From an uncultured Rhodospirillaceae bacterium (GTDB taxonomy: Bacteria > Pseudomonadota > Alphaproteobacteria > Azospirillales > Azospirillaceae), in contig CALBDS010000045.1 of assembly GCA_937927415.1 (NCBI GenBank), positions 40,730 to 104,729 on the forward strand: a stretch of DNA of 64,000 nucleotides, given 5' to 3'. A program made the position numbers and the translations under genes. How positions within the stretch are numbered: position 1 is the stretch's first letter; every line of letters begins with the position of its first letter. Below the pieces are notes generated by a model. The model had not been told where the DNA came from and searched no databases. It was given only the letters and a program-made list of their open reading frames with translations. Shown here one piece after another: positions 53,438 to 60,800 of the stretch.

Positions 53438-55426
53438 TTACAGGCGCGCTTTCGCCGCGGCAACCACCGCGTCGGCGGTGATGCCGAAATGCTTGTAAAG
53501 TTCCTGGTACGGGGCCGATTCGCCGAAGCCGTTCATGCCGACGAAGGCGCCCTTGTCGCCCAGCCAGCGGTCCCAGCCCAGGCGTGCCGCGGCTTCCACC
53601 GCCACCCGCACACCCGACCCCAACACCCCGGCGCGGTATTCGTCGCTTTGGGCTTCGAACAATTCCCAGCAGGGCATGGACACCACGGCGGTGCCGATGC
53701 CGTCGGCCTGCAGCGACTTGCGGGCCTCAAGCGCCAGCGACACTTCCGAGCCGGTGGCCAGCAGCGTGACCGTGCGTTCACCCTCGGCCTCGGCCAGCAC
53801 ATAGGCGCCCTTGGCGGTCAGGTTTTCCGACACGTCGGAACGCACGGTCGGCACGTTCTGGCGGGTCAGCGCCATCACCGACGGGCTGGTGGCCGACGCC
53901 AGCGCGATTTCCCACGCTTCGGCGGTTTCCACCGCGTCGGCCGGGCGGAACACCAGCAGGTTGGGGATGGCGCGCAGGGCCGCCATGTGCTCGACCGGCT
54001 GGTGGGTCGGGCCGTCCTCGCCCAGGCCAATGGAGTCGTGGGTCATGATGTAGACCACACGCTGCTTCATCAGCGCCGACAGGCGGATGCTGGGGCGGCA
54101 GTAATCGGCAAACTGCATGAAGGTGCCGCCATAGGGGATCACGCCCCGGTGCAGCGCCATGCCGTTCATGATGGCGGCCATGCCGTGCTCGCGCACGCCA
54201 TAGCGGATGTAGCTGCCCTTGAAGTCGCCCGAACCCTTCACGTCGGCCTGAACCTTGGCCTTGGTGTTGTTGGACGGGGTGAGGTCGGCGGAACCGCCCA
54301 CCAGTTCGGCCACCGCCGGGGCGATGACCTCCAGCACGTTGCCGGAAGCAACGCGGGTGGCCCACGACGGCTTGTCGGCGACGACCTTCTGCTTGAAGGC
54401 GGCGAACACCGCGTCCAGGCCGGCGGGCAGGCCGCCGGTCATGGCGCGGTCGAAATCGGCCTTGGCGGCGGCGTCCAGCGCGTCGTGGCGCTGGACCCAG
54501 GCGGCGCGGGCGGTGTTGCTGCGGGTGCCGGCGGCGCGCCAGGCGGACAGAACCTCGGCCGGGACCACGAACGGCTCGTGCGGCCAGCCCAGTGCCGCGC
54601 GGGTGGCGGCCACCTCGTCCGCACCCAGCGGCGAGCCGTGGCAGCTGTGGCTGTCGCACTTGTTGGGGGCGCCCTTGCCGATGATGGTGCGGCAGGCGAT
54701 CAGCGACGGGGTGCCGGTCTTCTGCGCCGCGGCGATGGCGGAGGCCACCGCATCCATGTCATGGCCGTCCACGGTCTGGACATCCCAGCCGTAGGCGCGG
54801 AAGCGGCCCGGCGTGTCGTCGGTGAAGCTGAGGTCGGTCTTGCCGTCGATGGAAATGCGGTTGTCGTCCCACAGCACGATCAGGCGCGACAGCTTCAGAT
54901 GACCGGCCAGCGAGCAAGCCTCGTGGCTCACCCCTTCCATCAGGTCGCCGTCCGACGCGATGACATAGGTGAAGTGGTCGATCAGGTCGCTGCCGAAACG
55001 GGCGTTGGTGATCCGCTCGGCCAGCGCCATGCCGACGGCGGTGGAAATGCCCTGGCCCAGCGGGCCGGTGGTCATTTCGATGCCGAGCGTCGGATCGACT
55101 TCGGGGTGGCCGGGGGTCAGGCTGCCCATCTGGCGGAACCGCTTCAGCTCCTCGATGGTCATGCGCGGATAGCCGGTCAGGTAACCCAGCGCGTACATCA
55201 GCATGGAGCCGTGGCCGGCCGACAGCACGAAGCGGTCGCGGTCGGGCCAGGTCGGGTTCTGCGGGTCGAATTTCAGGAATTGGGTGAACAGCACCGTCGC
55301 CACGTCGGCCATGCCCATGGGCATGCCGGGGTGACCGGACTTGGCGGCCTCGACGGCGTCCATGGCCAGAACGCGGATGGCGTTGGCCAGGGTGGCCGGG
55401 GAAACGGCGGAAGAGGAAACGGGCAT
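53438..55426 (-). CDS. tkt: transketolase
   Basis: A 662-residue thiamine-diphosphate enzyme of the pentose phosphate pathway. SGHPGMPMGMADV, the TPP motif GDLMEGVSHEACSLAGHL, DDNRISIDGKTDLSF, the catalytic region EDGPTHQPVEHMAALRAIPN and GFGESAPYQELYKHFGIT are all diagnostic. Length is normal. The open frame extends upstream to 55822 but ATG 55426 (MPVSSSAVSPATLANAIRVL) has AGGAAC upstream and the expected N-terminus. Divergent from the coiled-coil/zapA genes; a palindrome lies 50 bases upstream. Confidence 0.96.
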   Translation of the reverse strand: MPVSSSAVSPATLANAIRVLAMDAVEAAKSGHPGMPMGMADVATVLFTQFLKFDPQNPTWPDRDRFVLSAGHGSMLMYALGYLTGYPRMTIEELKRFRQMGSLTPGHPEVDPTLGIEMTTGPLGQGISTAVGMALAERITNARFGSDLIDHFTYVIASDGDLMEGVSHEACSLAGHLKLSRLIVLWDDNRISIDGKTDLSFTDDTPGRFRAYGWDVQTVDGHDMDAVASAIAAAQKTGTPSLIACRTIIGKGAPNKCDSHSCHGSPLGADEVAATRAALGWPHEPFVVPAEVLSAWRAAGTRSNTARAAWVQRHDALDAAAKADFDRAMTGGLPAGLDAVFAAFKQKVVADKPSWATRVASGNVLEVIAPAVAELVGGSADLTPSNNTKAKVQADVKGSGDFKGSYIRYGVREHGMAAIMNGMALHRGVIPYGGTFMQFADYCRPSIRLSALMKQRVVYIMTHDSIGLGEDGPTHQPVEHMAALRAIPNLLVFRPADAVETAEAWEIALASATSPSVMALTRQNVPTVRSDVSENLTAKGAYVLAEAEGERTVTLLATGSEVSLALEARKSLQADGIGTAVVSMPCWELFEAQSDEYRAGVLGSGVRVAVEAAARLGWDRWLGDKGAFVGMNGFGESAPYQELYKHFGITADAVVAAAKARL

Positions 55427-55474
55427 CGACGGGAGTTCCTGATGAACGTGCGCGCGGACGGGACAACGGATTCG

Positions 55475-55500
55475 GGCGGGAAAAGATATCTTTTTCCGCC
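55475..55500. promoter_or_regulatory. 26-bp near-perfect palindrome upstream of tkt
   Basis: A palindrome centred on GATATC with one mismatched pair (GGCGGGAAAAGAT / ATCTTTTTCCGCC). It lies 49 bases before the tkt start, in the 307-bp tkt/zapA-side gap that has no gene. It is placed as an operator or leader hairpin between promoter and gene. Confidence 0.45.
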
Positions 55501-55510
55501 GAATGGCGGC

Positions 55511-55539
55511 ACCATGCAGATCCGGTGACCCTTGGTCAA
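55511..55539 (-). promoter_or_regulatory. candidate tkt promoter
   Basis: On the minus strand TTGACC and CATGGT are spaced by 17 bases. The -10 is poor, the -35 good. The palindrome at 55475-55500 begins just downstream, near the expected transcription start. Confidence 0.35.
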
Positions 55540-55733
55540 CCGGCGAATGGGCATTGCAGGGTCCGCGCGCGTGGGATCGTTCTTTTTCCCGCAGCCGGGG
55601 TGTCGGGCCGGGGTGGTTTTTGATTGACGCCGCGCACGAAGCCCACCAACTGTATAGGCCGTTTGCCCTGACGGGATGCCGGGCGCCGGTTCCGGCCGCC
55701 CCGTTCCGACTGCCTTTAAGGACCGCTGCTGAT

Positions 55734-56030
55734 ATGGAGCCGTTGAAAGCCGCGTTGGAACGGCTGGCGCGTGCCGCCGACCGATTGGCCGTGGCCGCCG
55801 AAACCCGGGAGGCCCGTTTCACCCGCCGGGAACAGGATCTGGCCGTCGCCCTTCAGGAAGCGCGGCACGAGCAGGCCCGCGTGTCCGGTACGGCCGGGGC
55901 CGTGTCCGAACGGCTGGATCAGATCATTGCACGGCTGGAGGCGGTGCTCGACGATGCCGACTCCGCCCCGGTGGACGAGGTGGGGGCGCAGACGCCCGCG
56001 GATGACCCCGTTCCCTCCGCCAACGCATAA
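55734..56030 (+). CDS. small coiled-coil protein preceding zapA
   Basis: A 98-residue acidic, heptad-rich protein (LKAALERLARAADRLAVAAE, RLDQIIARLEAVLDD) with no membrane span. A small coiled-coil gene of the DUF4164 type commonly precedes zapA in alphaproteobacteria; this assignment is by position and composition, not a clear motif. A role in division with ZapA is a guess. AAGGA lies 12 bases before the ATG; 12 bases separate it from zapA. Confidence 0.68.
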   Translation: MEPLKAALERLARAADRLAVAAETREARFTRREQDLAVALQEARHEQARVSGTAGAVSERLDQIIARLEAVLDDADSAPVDEVGAQTPADDPVPSANA

Positions 56031-56042
56031 GGAGATGCGCCG

Positions 56043-56378
56043 ATGGCCCGCGTGGATATCGAGATCAACGGCCGCCCTTATCGCTTCGGCTGCGAGGACG
56101 GCCAGGAACAGCGGCTGTACGATCTGGCCGCCTATGTGGACCAGCGCCTGAAGGAGGTGACCGGCGGCGGCAAGCTGGGGTCCGACGCCCAGATGCTGGC
56201 CGTTACCTGCGTCGTGCTGGCCGATGAACTGCAGGAGGCGCTGGCCCAGCGCGACCGTGCGCTGGCCGCCGCGGCCCAGCCGCCGGCCCCCCGCACCGAC
56301 GACGGTGAACTGGCCGCCGCCGTCGATCATGTGGCCCGTCGCATCGAAGAGGTTGCCGCGCGGCTGGAACGCGCCTAA
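56043..56378 (+). CDS. zapA: cell division protein ZapA
   Basis: A 111-residue ZapA, which cross-links FtsZ protofilaments at the division site. VDIEINGRPYRFGCEDGQEQ and LYDLAAYVDQRLKEV, then LAVTCVVLADELQEAL, are typical; the C-terminal coiled coil (VDHVARRIEEVAARLERA) closes the protein. The downstream 6S RNA and 5-FCL gene are the classical context. Confidence 0.93.
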   Translation: MARVDIEINGRPYRFGCEDGQEQRLYDLAAYVDQRLKEVTGGGKLGSDAQMLAVTCVVLADELQEALAQRDRALAAAAQPPAPRTDDGELAAAVDHVARRIEEVAARLERA

Positions 56379-56392
56379 ATTAGACAGAGAGA

Positions 56393-56530
56393 GAGGGGGC
56401 TGCCTGGTTCGTCAGGCCGCATTTATCCCCAGGGCCGATAACCCTAACCTCTTGGGAGCTGTCCCTGCCGGAACCGTGGTTCCGGTACATGGCGCCCACC
56501 TGCTCTGGCAGGCCATGGAGGATAGTCACA
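56393..56530 (+). ncRNA. ssrS: 6S RNA
   Basis: The 222-bp gap between zapA and the 5-formyltetrahydrofolate cyclo-ligase gene is the classical 6S RNA locus. The sequence holds the alphaproteobacterial features GGGCCGATAACCCTAACC and GGGAGCTGTCCCTG on either side of a likely open central bubble, an internal hairpin (GGAACCGTGGTTCC), and end sequences that pair (CTGCC near 56400 with GGCAG near 56507). 6S RNA mimics an open promoter and binds sigma-70 RNA polymerase in stationary phase. End points are approximate, perhaps by 10-15 bases. Confidence 0.8.
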
Positions 56531-56600
56531 TGCCAACGGCCAAGGTGGCTCCCTTTCTCCTTGTCTCTTTTCCCCCTGTTGCTTCCCTCCCCACACCGTC

Positions 56601-57194
56601 ATGACCGACCGGCACCCGGCCCGCGCCGATGAGATGAAGGCCGCGGCCCGTCTGCGCGCCCGCGCCCTGCGCGATGCCCATGGCGGGGCGGACTCCCATT
56701 CTGCCGTCTCCGCCGCGGTGCGTCGGCGAATCGCCGATGACGTTCCCCTGCCGGCCGGGCCGGTGGGGGGGTACTGGCCGCTGGGATCGGAACTCGACGT
56801 GCGGCCGTTGCTGCTCCATCTTGTGGAAAGGGGGCGGGTGGCCGCCCTGCCGGAATCGGGACCGAAGGGTCAGCCGCTGACCTTCCGCCGCTGGGATGCG
56901 GGGGTGCCCATGCGCACCGGGCGTTACGGCATCGCCGAACCGGACGGGACGGAGGTGGTGGCGCCCGCGGTGCTGCTGGTGCCGCTGCTGGCGTTCGACC
57001 GTGCGGGCCATCGGCTGGGCTATGGGGCCGGCTATTACGACCGCACCATCGCCGCGCTGCGGGCGGCGGGGCCGCTGCTGACCATCGGCGTCGGCTTTGC
57101 CGCGCAGGAGGTGGAGCGGGTGCCCACCGGCCCGTTCGACGAGCCGCTGGACTGGATTGTCACGGAACACGCCGCGCACCGTTGCGGGGCGTAA
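56601..57194 (+). CDS. 5-formyltetrahydrofolate cyclo-ligase
   Basis: A 197-residue enzyme (YgfA/Fau family) converting 5-formyl-THF to 5,10-methenyl-THF with ATP. VGGYWPLGSELDVRPLL, the folate-binding GLGYGAGYYDRT-like block (LGYGAGYYDRTIAAL), and IGVGFAAQEVERVPTGPFDEPLDWIVTE are signatures. In many bacteria it is co-transcribed with 6S RNA, as the layout suggests here. Confidence 0.93.
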   Translation: MTDRHPARADEMKAAARLRARALRDAHGGADSHSAVSAAVRRRIADDVPLPAGPVGGYWPLGSELDVRPLLLHLVERGRVAALPESGPKGQPLTFRRWDAGVPMRTGRYGIAEPDGTEVVAPAVLLVPLLAFDRAGHRLGYGAGYYDRTIAALRAAGPLLTIGVGFAAQEVERVPTGPFDEPLDWIVTEHAAHRCGA

Positions 57195-57213
57195 AAGGGA
57201 AGAGTGGGCGACG

Positions 57214-58038
57214 ATGAGGCTGTTGTTTCTGGGCGACGTGGTGGGGCGCAGCGGGCGGGACGCGGTGATTGCGGCTCTGCCCCGGCTGAAGGAGGCGCTG
57301 GACCCCGATCTGGTGGCGGTGAACGCCGAGAACGCCGCCGGCGGCTATGGTCTGACCCTCAAGATCGCCGAGGAGTTTTTTGAGGCCGGCGTCGATTGCC
57401 TGACGCTGGGCAATCATTCGTGGGACCAGAAGGAACTGGTTTCCCAGATCGACGCCCAGCCGCGCATCGTCCGTCCGCTGAATTACCCCGAGGGCACGCC
57501 GGGCCGCGGTTTCGTGCTGCTCCAGACCCGCGGGCAACGCAAGGTGCTGGTGGTCAATGTGATGGCCCGGCTGTTCATGGACCCGCTGGACGATCCGTTC
57601 CAGGCGATGGAGCGGGTGCTGCGCGCCCACCGGCTGGGGCCGGGGGGGGTGGATGCCATCCTGGTGGATTTCCACGGCGAAGCCACCAGTGAGAAGATGA
57701 TCATGGGCCATTACTTGGACGGCCGGGTGTCGCTGGTGGTGGGAACCCACACCCATGTACCTACCGCCGACCACACGGTTCTGCCCGGCGGCACGGCGTA
57801 TATGAGCGATGCCGGCATGTGCGGCGATTACGACAGCGCCATCGGCATGAAGAAAGAGGTCGCCATCGCCAAGATCACCCGCAAGCTGCCCACCGAACGC
57901 CTGTCCCCGGCGGACGGGGAGGCGACGGTGTGCGGTGTTTATGTGGAAACCGACGACCGCACCGGGCTGGCCGTGCGGGTGGAGCCGGTGCGGCTGGGCG
58001 GGCGGCTCAGCCAGTCGCTGCCGACGCGGGCGGCGTAA
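57214..58038 (+). CDS. YmdB-family metallophosphoesterase
   Basis: A 274-residue member of the TIGR00282/YmdB family. Metal ligands are seen in LFLGDVVGRSGRDAV, VNAENAAGG, TLGNHSWDQKE, VDFHGEATSEK and GTHTHVPTADH. Bacillus YmdB hydrolyses 2',3'-cyclic nucleotides and affects biofilm; that role is not established in proteobacteria. Start ATG 57214 (MRLLFLGDVV) is clear; the upstream open frame overlaps the cyclo-ligase gene. Gene order with yebC and ruvC is conserved. Confidence 0.9.
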   Translation: MRLLFLGDVVGRSGRDAVIAALPRLKEALDPDLVAVNAENAAGGYGLTLKIAEEFFEAGVDCLTLGNHSWDQKELVSQIDAQPRIVRPLNYPEGTPGRGFVLLQTRGQRKVLVVNVMARLFMDPLDDPFQAMERVLRAHRLGPGGVDAILVDFHGEATSEKMIMGHYLDGRVSLVVGTHTHVPTADHTVLPGGTAYMSDAGMCGDYDSAIGMKKEVAIAKITRKLPTERLSPADGEATVCGVYVETDDRTGLAVRVEPVRLGGRLSQSLPTRAA

Positions 58039-58044
58039 CCGGGG

Positions 58045-58117
58045 CAGGGGCTTTTGCGCCGCACAGGGTTGCCGTTCTGCAACAGGCGAAGGCCGGCTGT
58101 GCGGGGAACGGCCCCTG
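58045..58117 (+). other. candidate structured RNA (nested hairpin) between ymdB and yebC
   Basis: Three nested, perfectly paired arms: CAGGGGC/GCCCCTG (58045-58051 with 58111-58117), CCGCACAG/CTGTGCGG (58059-58066 with 58097-58104) and GTTGC/GCAAC (58068-58072 with 58079-58083). It starts 7 bases after the ymdB-family stop, in a 231-bp gap. No T-run follows, so it is not a standard terminator; it could be a transcript-stabilising structure, a rho-linked terminator, a REP-like element or a yebC leader. Confidence 0.4.
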
Positions 58118-58269
58118 GCCGCAATCTCGCCATATTGACTTTCTAATCCGGTGGGTGTCGTGTCGCGCTCCGATCCGCGCGGCGGGCGTGTGCACGGGGG
58201 TGCCCTGTGGCGCGTGCCCGTCGCCTTCCGTTTTCAACACCCCTTCGTTGTCCGAGGCTCGTCCGTCGT

Positions 58270-59019
58270 ATGGCCGGTCATTCACAGTTTAAGAACATCA
58301 TGCACCGCAAAGGCGCGCAGGACGCCAAGCGGTCGAAGATCTTCAACAAGCTGGCGCGCGAAATCACCGTCGCCGCCAAGGCCGGGCTGCCCGACCCGGC
58401 GGCCAACCCGCGCCTGCGCGCCGCGATCCAGGCGGCCCGCGCGCAGAACATGCCCCGCGACCGCATTGAGCGGGCGATCAAGAGCGGCTCGCCCGGCGGC
58501 GACGACACCAATTACGAAGAGGTGCGGTACGAGGGCTATGGCCCCGGCGGCGTCGCCCTGATCGTGGAGGCGCTGACCGACAACCGCAACCGCACCGCGG
58601 CGGAAGTGCGCTCCACCTTCACCAAGTTCGGCGGGACGATGGGGGAAACCAACTCGGTGAGCTTCATGTTCAACCGGGTGGGCGCCATCTATTACCCCGC
58701 GGCCACCGCCGACACCGACACCATGTTCGAAGCCGCCCTGGAAGCCGGTGCGGACAATGTGGAATCGGACGAGGAGGGGCACGAGGTCACCTGTTCCGTC
58801 GAAAGCTTCGCCACTGTCCGCGATGCGCTGGACGCCCGCTTCGGTGCGGCGGAAAGCGCGCGCCTGACCTGGAAGCCGCTGAACACCGTGGCCCCGGCGG
58901 AAGACGCGGCGGCCACGCTCATCAAGCTCATCGACATCCTCGACGACAACGACGACGTGCAGAGCGTGGTCGGCAACTTCGAGATCTCCGATGAGCTGAT
59001 GGAGAAGCTTGGCGGCTGA
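58270..59019 (+). CDS. yebC: YebC/PmpR-family transcription/translation factor
   Basis: A 249-residue YebC. MAGHSQFKNIMHRKGAQDAK, RSKIFNKLAREITVAAKAG, NPRLRAAIQAARAQNMPRD, YEGYGPGGVALIVEALTDN and TMGETNSVSFMFNRVG are diagnostic. Family members were named as DNA-binding regulators, and more recent work links them to relief of ribosome stalling at proline runs. Conserved placement upstream of ruvC. ATG 58270 is chosen because MAGHSQFKN is the universal start; upstream in-frame codons do not match. Confidence 0.95.
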   Translation: MAGHSQFKNIMHRKGAQDAKRSKIFNKLAREITVAAKAGLPDPAANPRLRAAIQAARAQNMPRDRIERAIKSGSPGGDDTNYEEVRYEGYGPGGVALIVEALTDNRNRTAAEVRSTFTKFGGTMGETNSVSFMFNRVGAIYYPAATADTDTMFEAALEAGADNVESDEEGHEVTCSVESFATVRDALDARFGAAESARLTWKPLNTVAPAEDAAATLIKLIDILDDNDDVQSVVGNFEISDELMEKLGG

Positions 59020-59020
59020 T

Positions 59021-59950
59021 ATGGCCTTTCCCGTGGGCGGTGACGTGTTGAACGGGCCGGTGCGGCTGCTGGGGTTGGACCCCGGATTGCGGCACACCGG
59101 CTGGGGAGTGATCGAGGTGGCCGGCAACCGGCTCTCCCACATCGCCGACGGGGCGGTCCATTCCGACGGCGACAGCCCGCTGGCGGAGCGTCTGTGCCAG
59201 TTGCACGACGCTCTGGCCGAGGTTCTGGACCGCTACCGCCCGGACGAGGCGGCGGTGGAGGAAACCTTCGTCAACATGAACGCCGCCTCGACCCTGAAAC
59301 TGGGGCAGGCCCGTGCGGTGTCGCTGCTGGTGCCGGCGCGGGCCGGTCTGGCGGTGGCGGAATACCCCAACAACATGGTGAAGAAAGCCGTGGTCGGAGC
59401 GGGACGGGCGGACAAGACCCAGGTGCAGGCCATGGTTCGGCTGCTGCTGCCCGGCTGCACCATCGCCACGCCGGACGCCGCCGACGCGCTGGCGGTCGCC
59501 ATCTGCCACGCCCACCACCGCGCCACCTGGCGCCTGTGGCGGCGGCAGGGGGTGAGCGGGGCCGGCTCCCGCGCTCTTCCGCCGGTTTCGGCGTCCGCCA
59601 AGCGGTTGCCCTCCGCGCCGCAGACGGAGCATGCCCGCGATCTGCGGCGCGACGCCACCGATGTGGAAAAGCGGCTGTGGAACCGGCTGCGCGGTGAGCA
59701 ACTGGGCATGAAGTTCCGCCGGCAGGAACCGATTCTGGGCTTCATCGCCGATTTCGTGGCGCATGAGGCGCGGCTGATCGTGGAATTGGACGGTGGGCAG
59801 CATAACGACGACCCCGCCGACGAGCGTCGGACCCGTATGTTGGAACAGGCAGGCTTCCGCGTGATCCGCTTTTGGAACACCGAGGTGATCGAGAACATCG
59901 ATGGGGTGGTGGAAAGGATTCTCGCCCATCTGAGCGGGAGGCCGTCATGA
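59021..59950 (+). CDS. ruvC: RuvC Holliday-junction resolvase fused to a DUF559 nuclease domain
   Basis: A 309-residue ORF, far longer than the usual ~165-180-residue RuvC. Residues 1-~178 form a complete RuvC: GLDPGLRHTGWG (Asp), VEETFVNMNAASTLKLGQAR (Glu), YPNNMVKKAVVGAG and the Asp pair in TPDAADALAVAICHAHH. After a ~25-residue linker, residues ~200-309 form a DUF559 domain of the PD-(D/E)XK/Vsr-like nuclease fold: HARDLRRDATDVEKRLWNRL, FRRQEPILGFIADF, ELDGGQHND, and the C-terminal GFRVIRFWNTEVIENIDGV. No stop separates them and DUF559 has no good in-frame start of its own. A palindromic repeat follows immediately, before ruvA. Confidence 0.88.
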   Translation: MAFPVGGDVLNGPVRLLGLDPGLRHTGWGVIEVAGNRLSHIADGAVHSDGDSPLAERLCQLHDALAEVLDRYRPDEAAVEETFVNMNAASTLKLGQARAVSLLVPARAGLAVAEYPNNMVKKAVVGAGRADKTQVQAMVRLLLPGCTIATPDAADALAVAICHAHHRATWRLWRRQGVSGAGSRALPPVSASAKRLPSAPQTEHARDLRRDATDVEKRLWNRLRGEQLGMKFRRQEPILGFIADFVAHEARLIVELDGGQHNDDPADERRTRMLEQAGFRVIRFWNTEVIENIDGVVERILAHLSGRPS

Positions 59951-59970
59951 TGCCGCTGGCTGGCCATCCG

Positions 59971-60156
59971 ACCCTCTCCCCCCCGGGGAGAGGGTGGCGG
60001 CGGAGCCGCCGGGTGAGGGCCGATTTTCGCGCGTCAGCCCGAAAATCGAGCCGTCAGGCTCGCGAAATCGTGATTTGGAGTTGCTTCGCAACGGTTTTCG
60101 GGCCTGTCGGCGCGAAAACCGGCCCTCACCCTGACCCTCTCCCCGGGGGGGAGAGG
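59971..60156. repeat. palindromic repeat element between ruvC and ruvA
   Basis: A 186-bp unit fills the gap. Its ends are CCCTCTCCCC-type hairpins (ACCCTCTCCCC/GGGGAGAGGGT at 59971-59995; CCTCTCCCC/GGGGAGAGG at 60136-60156). Inside, a 22-bp inverted repeat (60011-60032 and 60110-60131, one mismatch) and further internal copies of a GATTTTCGGGC-like motif make the whole unit near-palindromic. It has no ORF, so it resembles a REP/MITE-type mobile element. It interrupts the usual tight ruvC-ruvA coupling. Confidence 0.7.
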
Positions 60157-60176
60157 CGGATGGAAAGGGTCTTGCC

Positions 60177-60800
60177 ATGATTGCCAAGCTGACGGGGGTG
60201 GTGGATTCCACCGGCACCGATTGGGTGGTTCTGGATGTGGGCGGGGTGGGTTATCTCGTCACCTGTGCTGCCCGCACGCTGGCGCGCATGGTGGTGGGGG
60301 AGCGGGCCTCGCTGGTCATCGAAACCTTCGTCCGTGATGAGCGCATCGTGCTGTTCGGCTTCGCCGACTCCGGTGAGCGCGACTGGTTCCGCCTGCTGAC
60401 CACCATCCAGGGGGTGGGCGGGCGCGTGGCGCTGTCGCTGCTGTCGGTGCTGGACCCCGAACAACTCACCCGTGCCATCGCCACCCAGGACAAGACCGCC
60501 CTGTCCCGTGCCGACGGCGTGGGGCCGAAACTGGCGGTGCGCGTCATCAACGAGTTGAAAGACAAGGTGGGCAACCTGTCCCTCGGCACGTCGGCTGCCA
60601 CCGCTCCGACGGGCAAGGGGGCGGCTCCGGCGCCTGCCGGTGTCAACCCGGCGCTGGCCGATGCGGTGTCGGCGCTGGTCAATCTGGGCTATGGCCGGTC
60701 GGAAGCCTTCGCCGCCGTCATGGCCGCGTCCAAGGCGCTGGGCGATACGGCCCCGGTGGGTGACCTGATCCGCCTGGGCCTGAAGGAACTCAGCCAATGA
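60177..60800 (+). CDS. ruvA: Holliday junction branch-migration protein RuvA
   Basis: A 207-residue RuvA: MIAKLTGVVDSTGTDWVVLD, VGGVGYLV, FVRDERIVLFGFAD, the helix-hairpin-helix segments TIQGVGGRVALSLLSV and ADGVGPKLAVRVINELKDK, a flexible Ala/Gly linker, and the RuvB-contacting C-terminal domain (DAVSALVNLGYGRSEAFAAV). Its TGA overlaps the ruvB ATG (ATGA). Confidence 0.96.
   Translation: MIAKLTGVVDSTGTDWVVLDVGGVGYLVTCAARTLARMVVGERASLVIETFVRDERIVLFGFADSGERDWFRLLTTIQGVGGRVALSLLSVLDPEQLTRAIATQDKTALSRADGVGPKLAVRVINELKDKVGNLSLGTSAATAPTGKGAAPAPAGVNPALADAVSALVNLGYGRSEAFAAVMAASKALGDTAPVGDLIRLGLKELSQ

Noticed and set aside
52475..55528. Open reading frame of about 1017 codons antisense to gap and tkt
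   Set aside because: Shadow frame in GC-rich DNA: low-complexity His/Gln/Gly/Arg composition, no motif, while the opposite strand encodes two unmistakable enzymes.
55624..55658. TTGACG and TATAGG as a zapA-side promoter
   Set aside because: Spacing is 23 bases, too long for a sigma-70 promoter.
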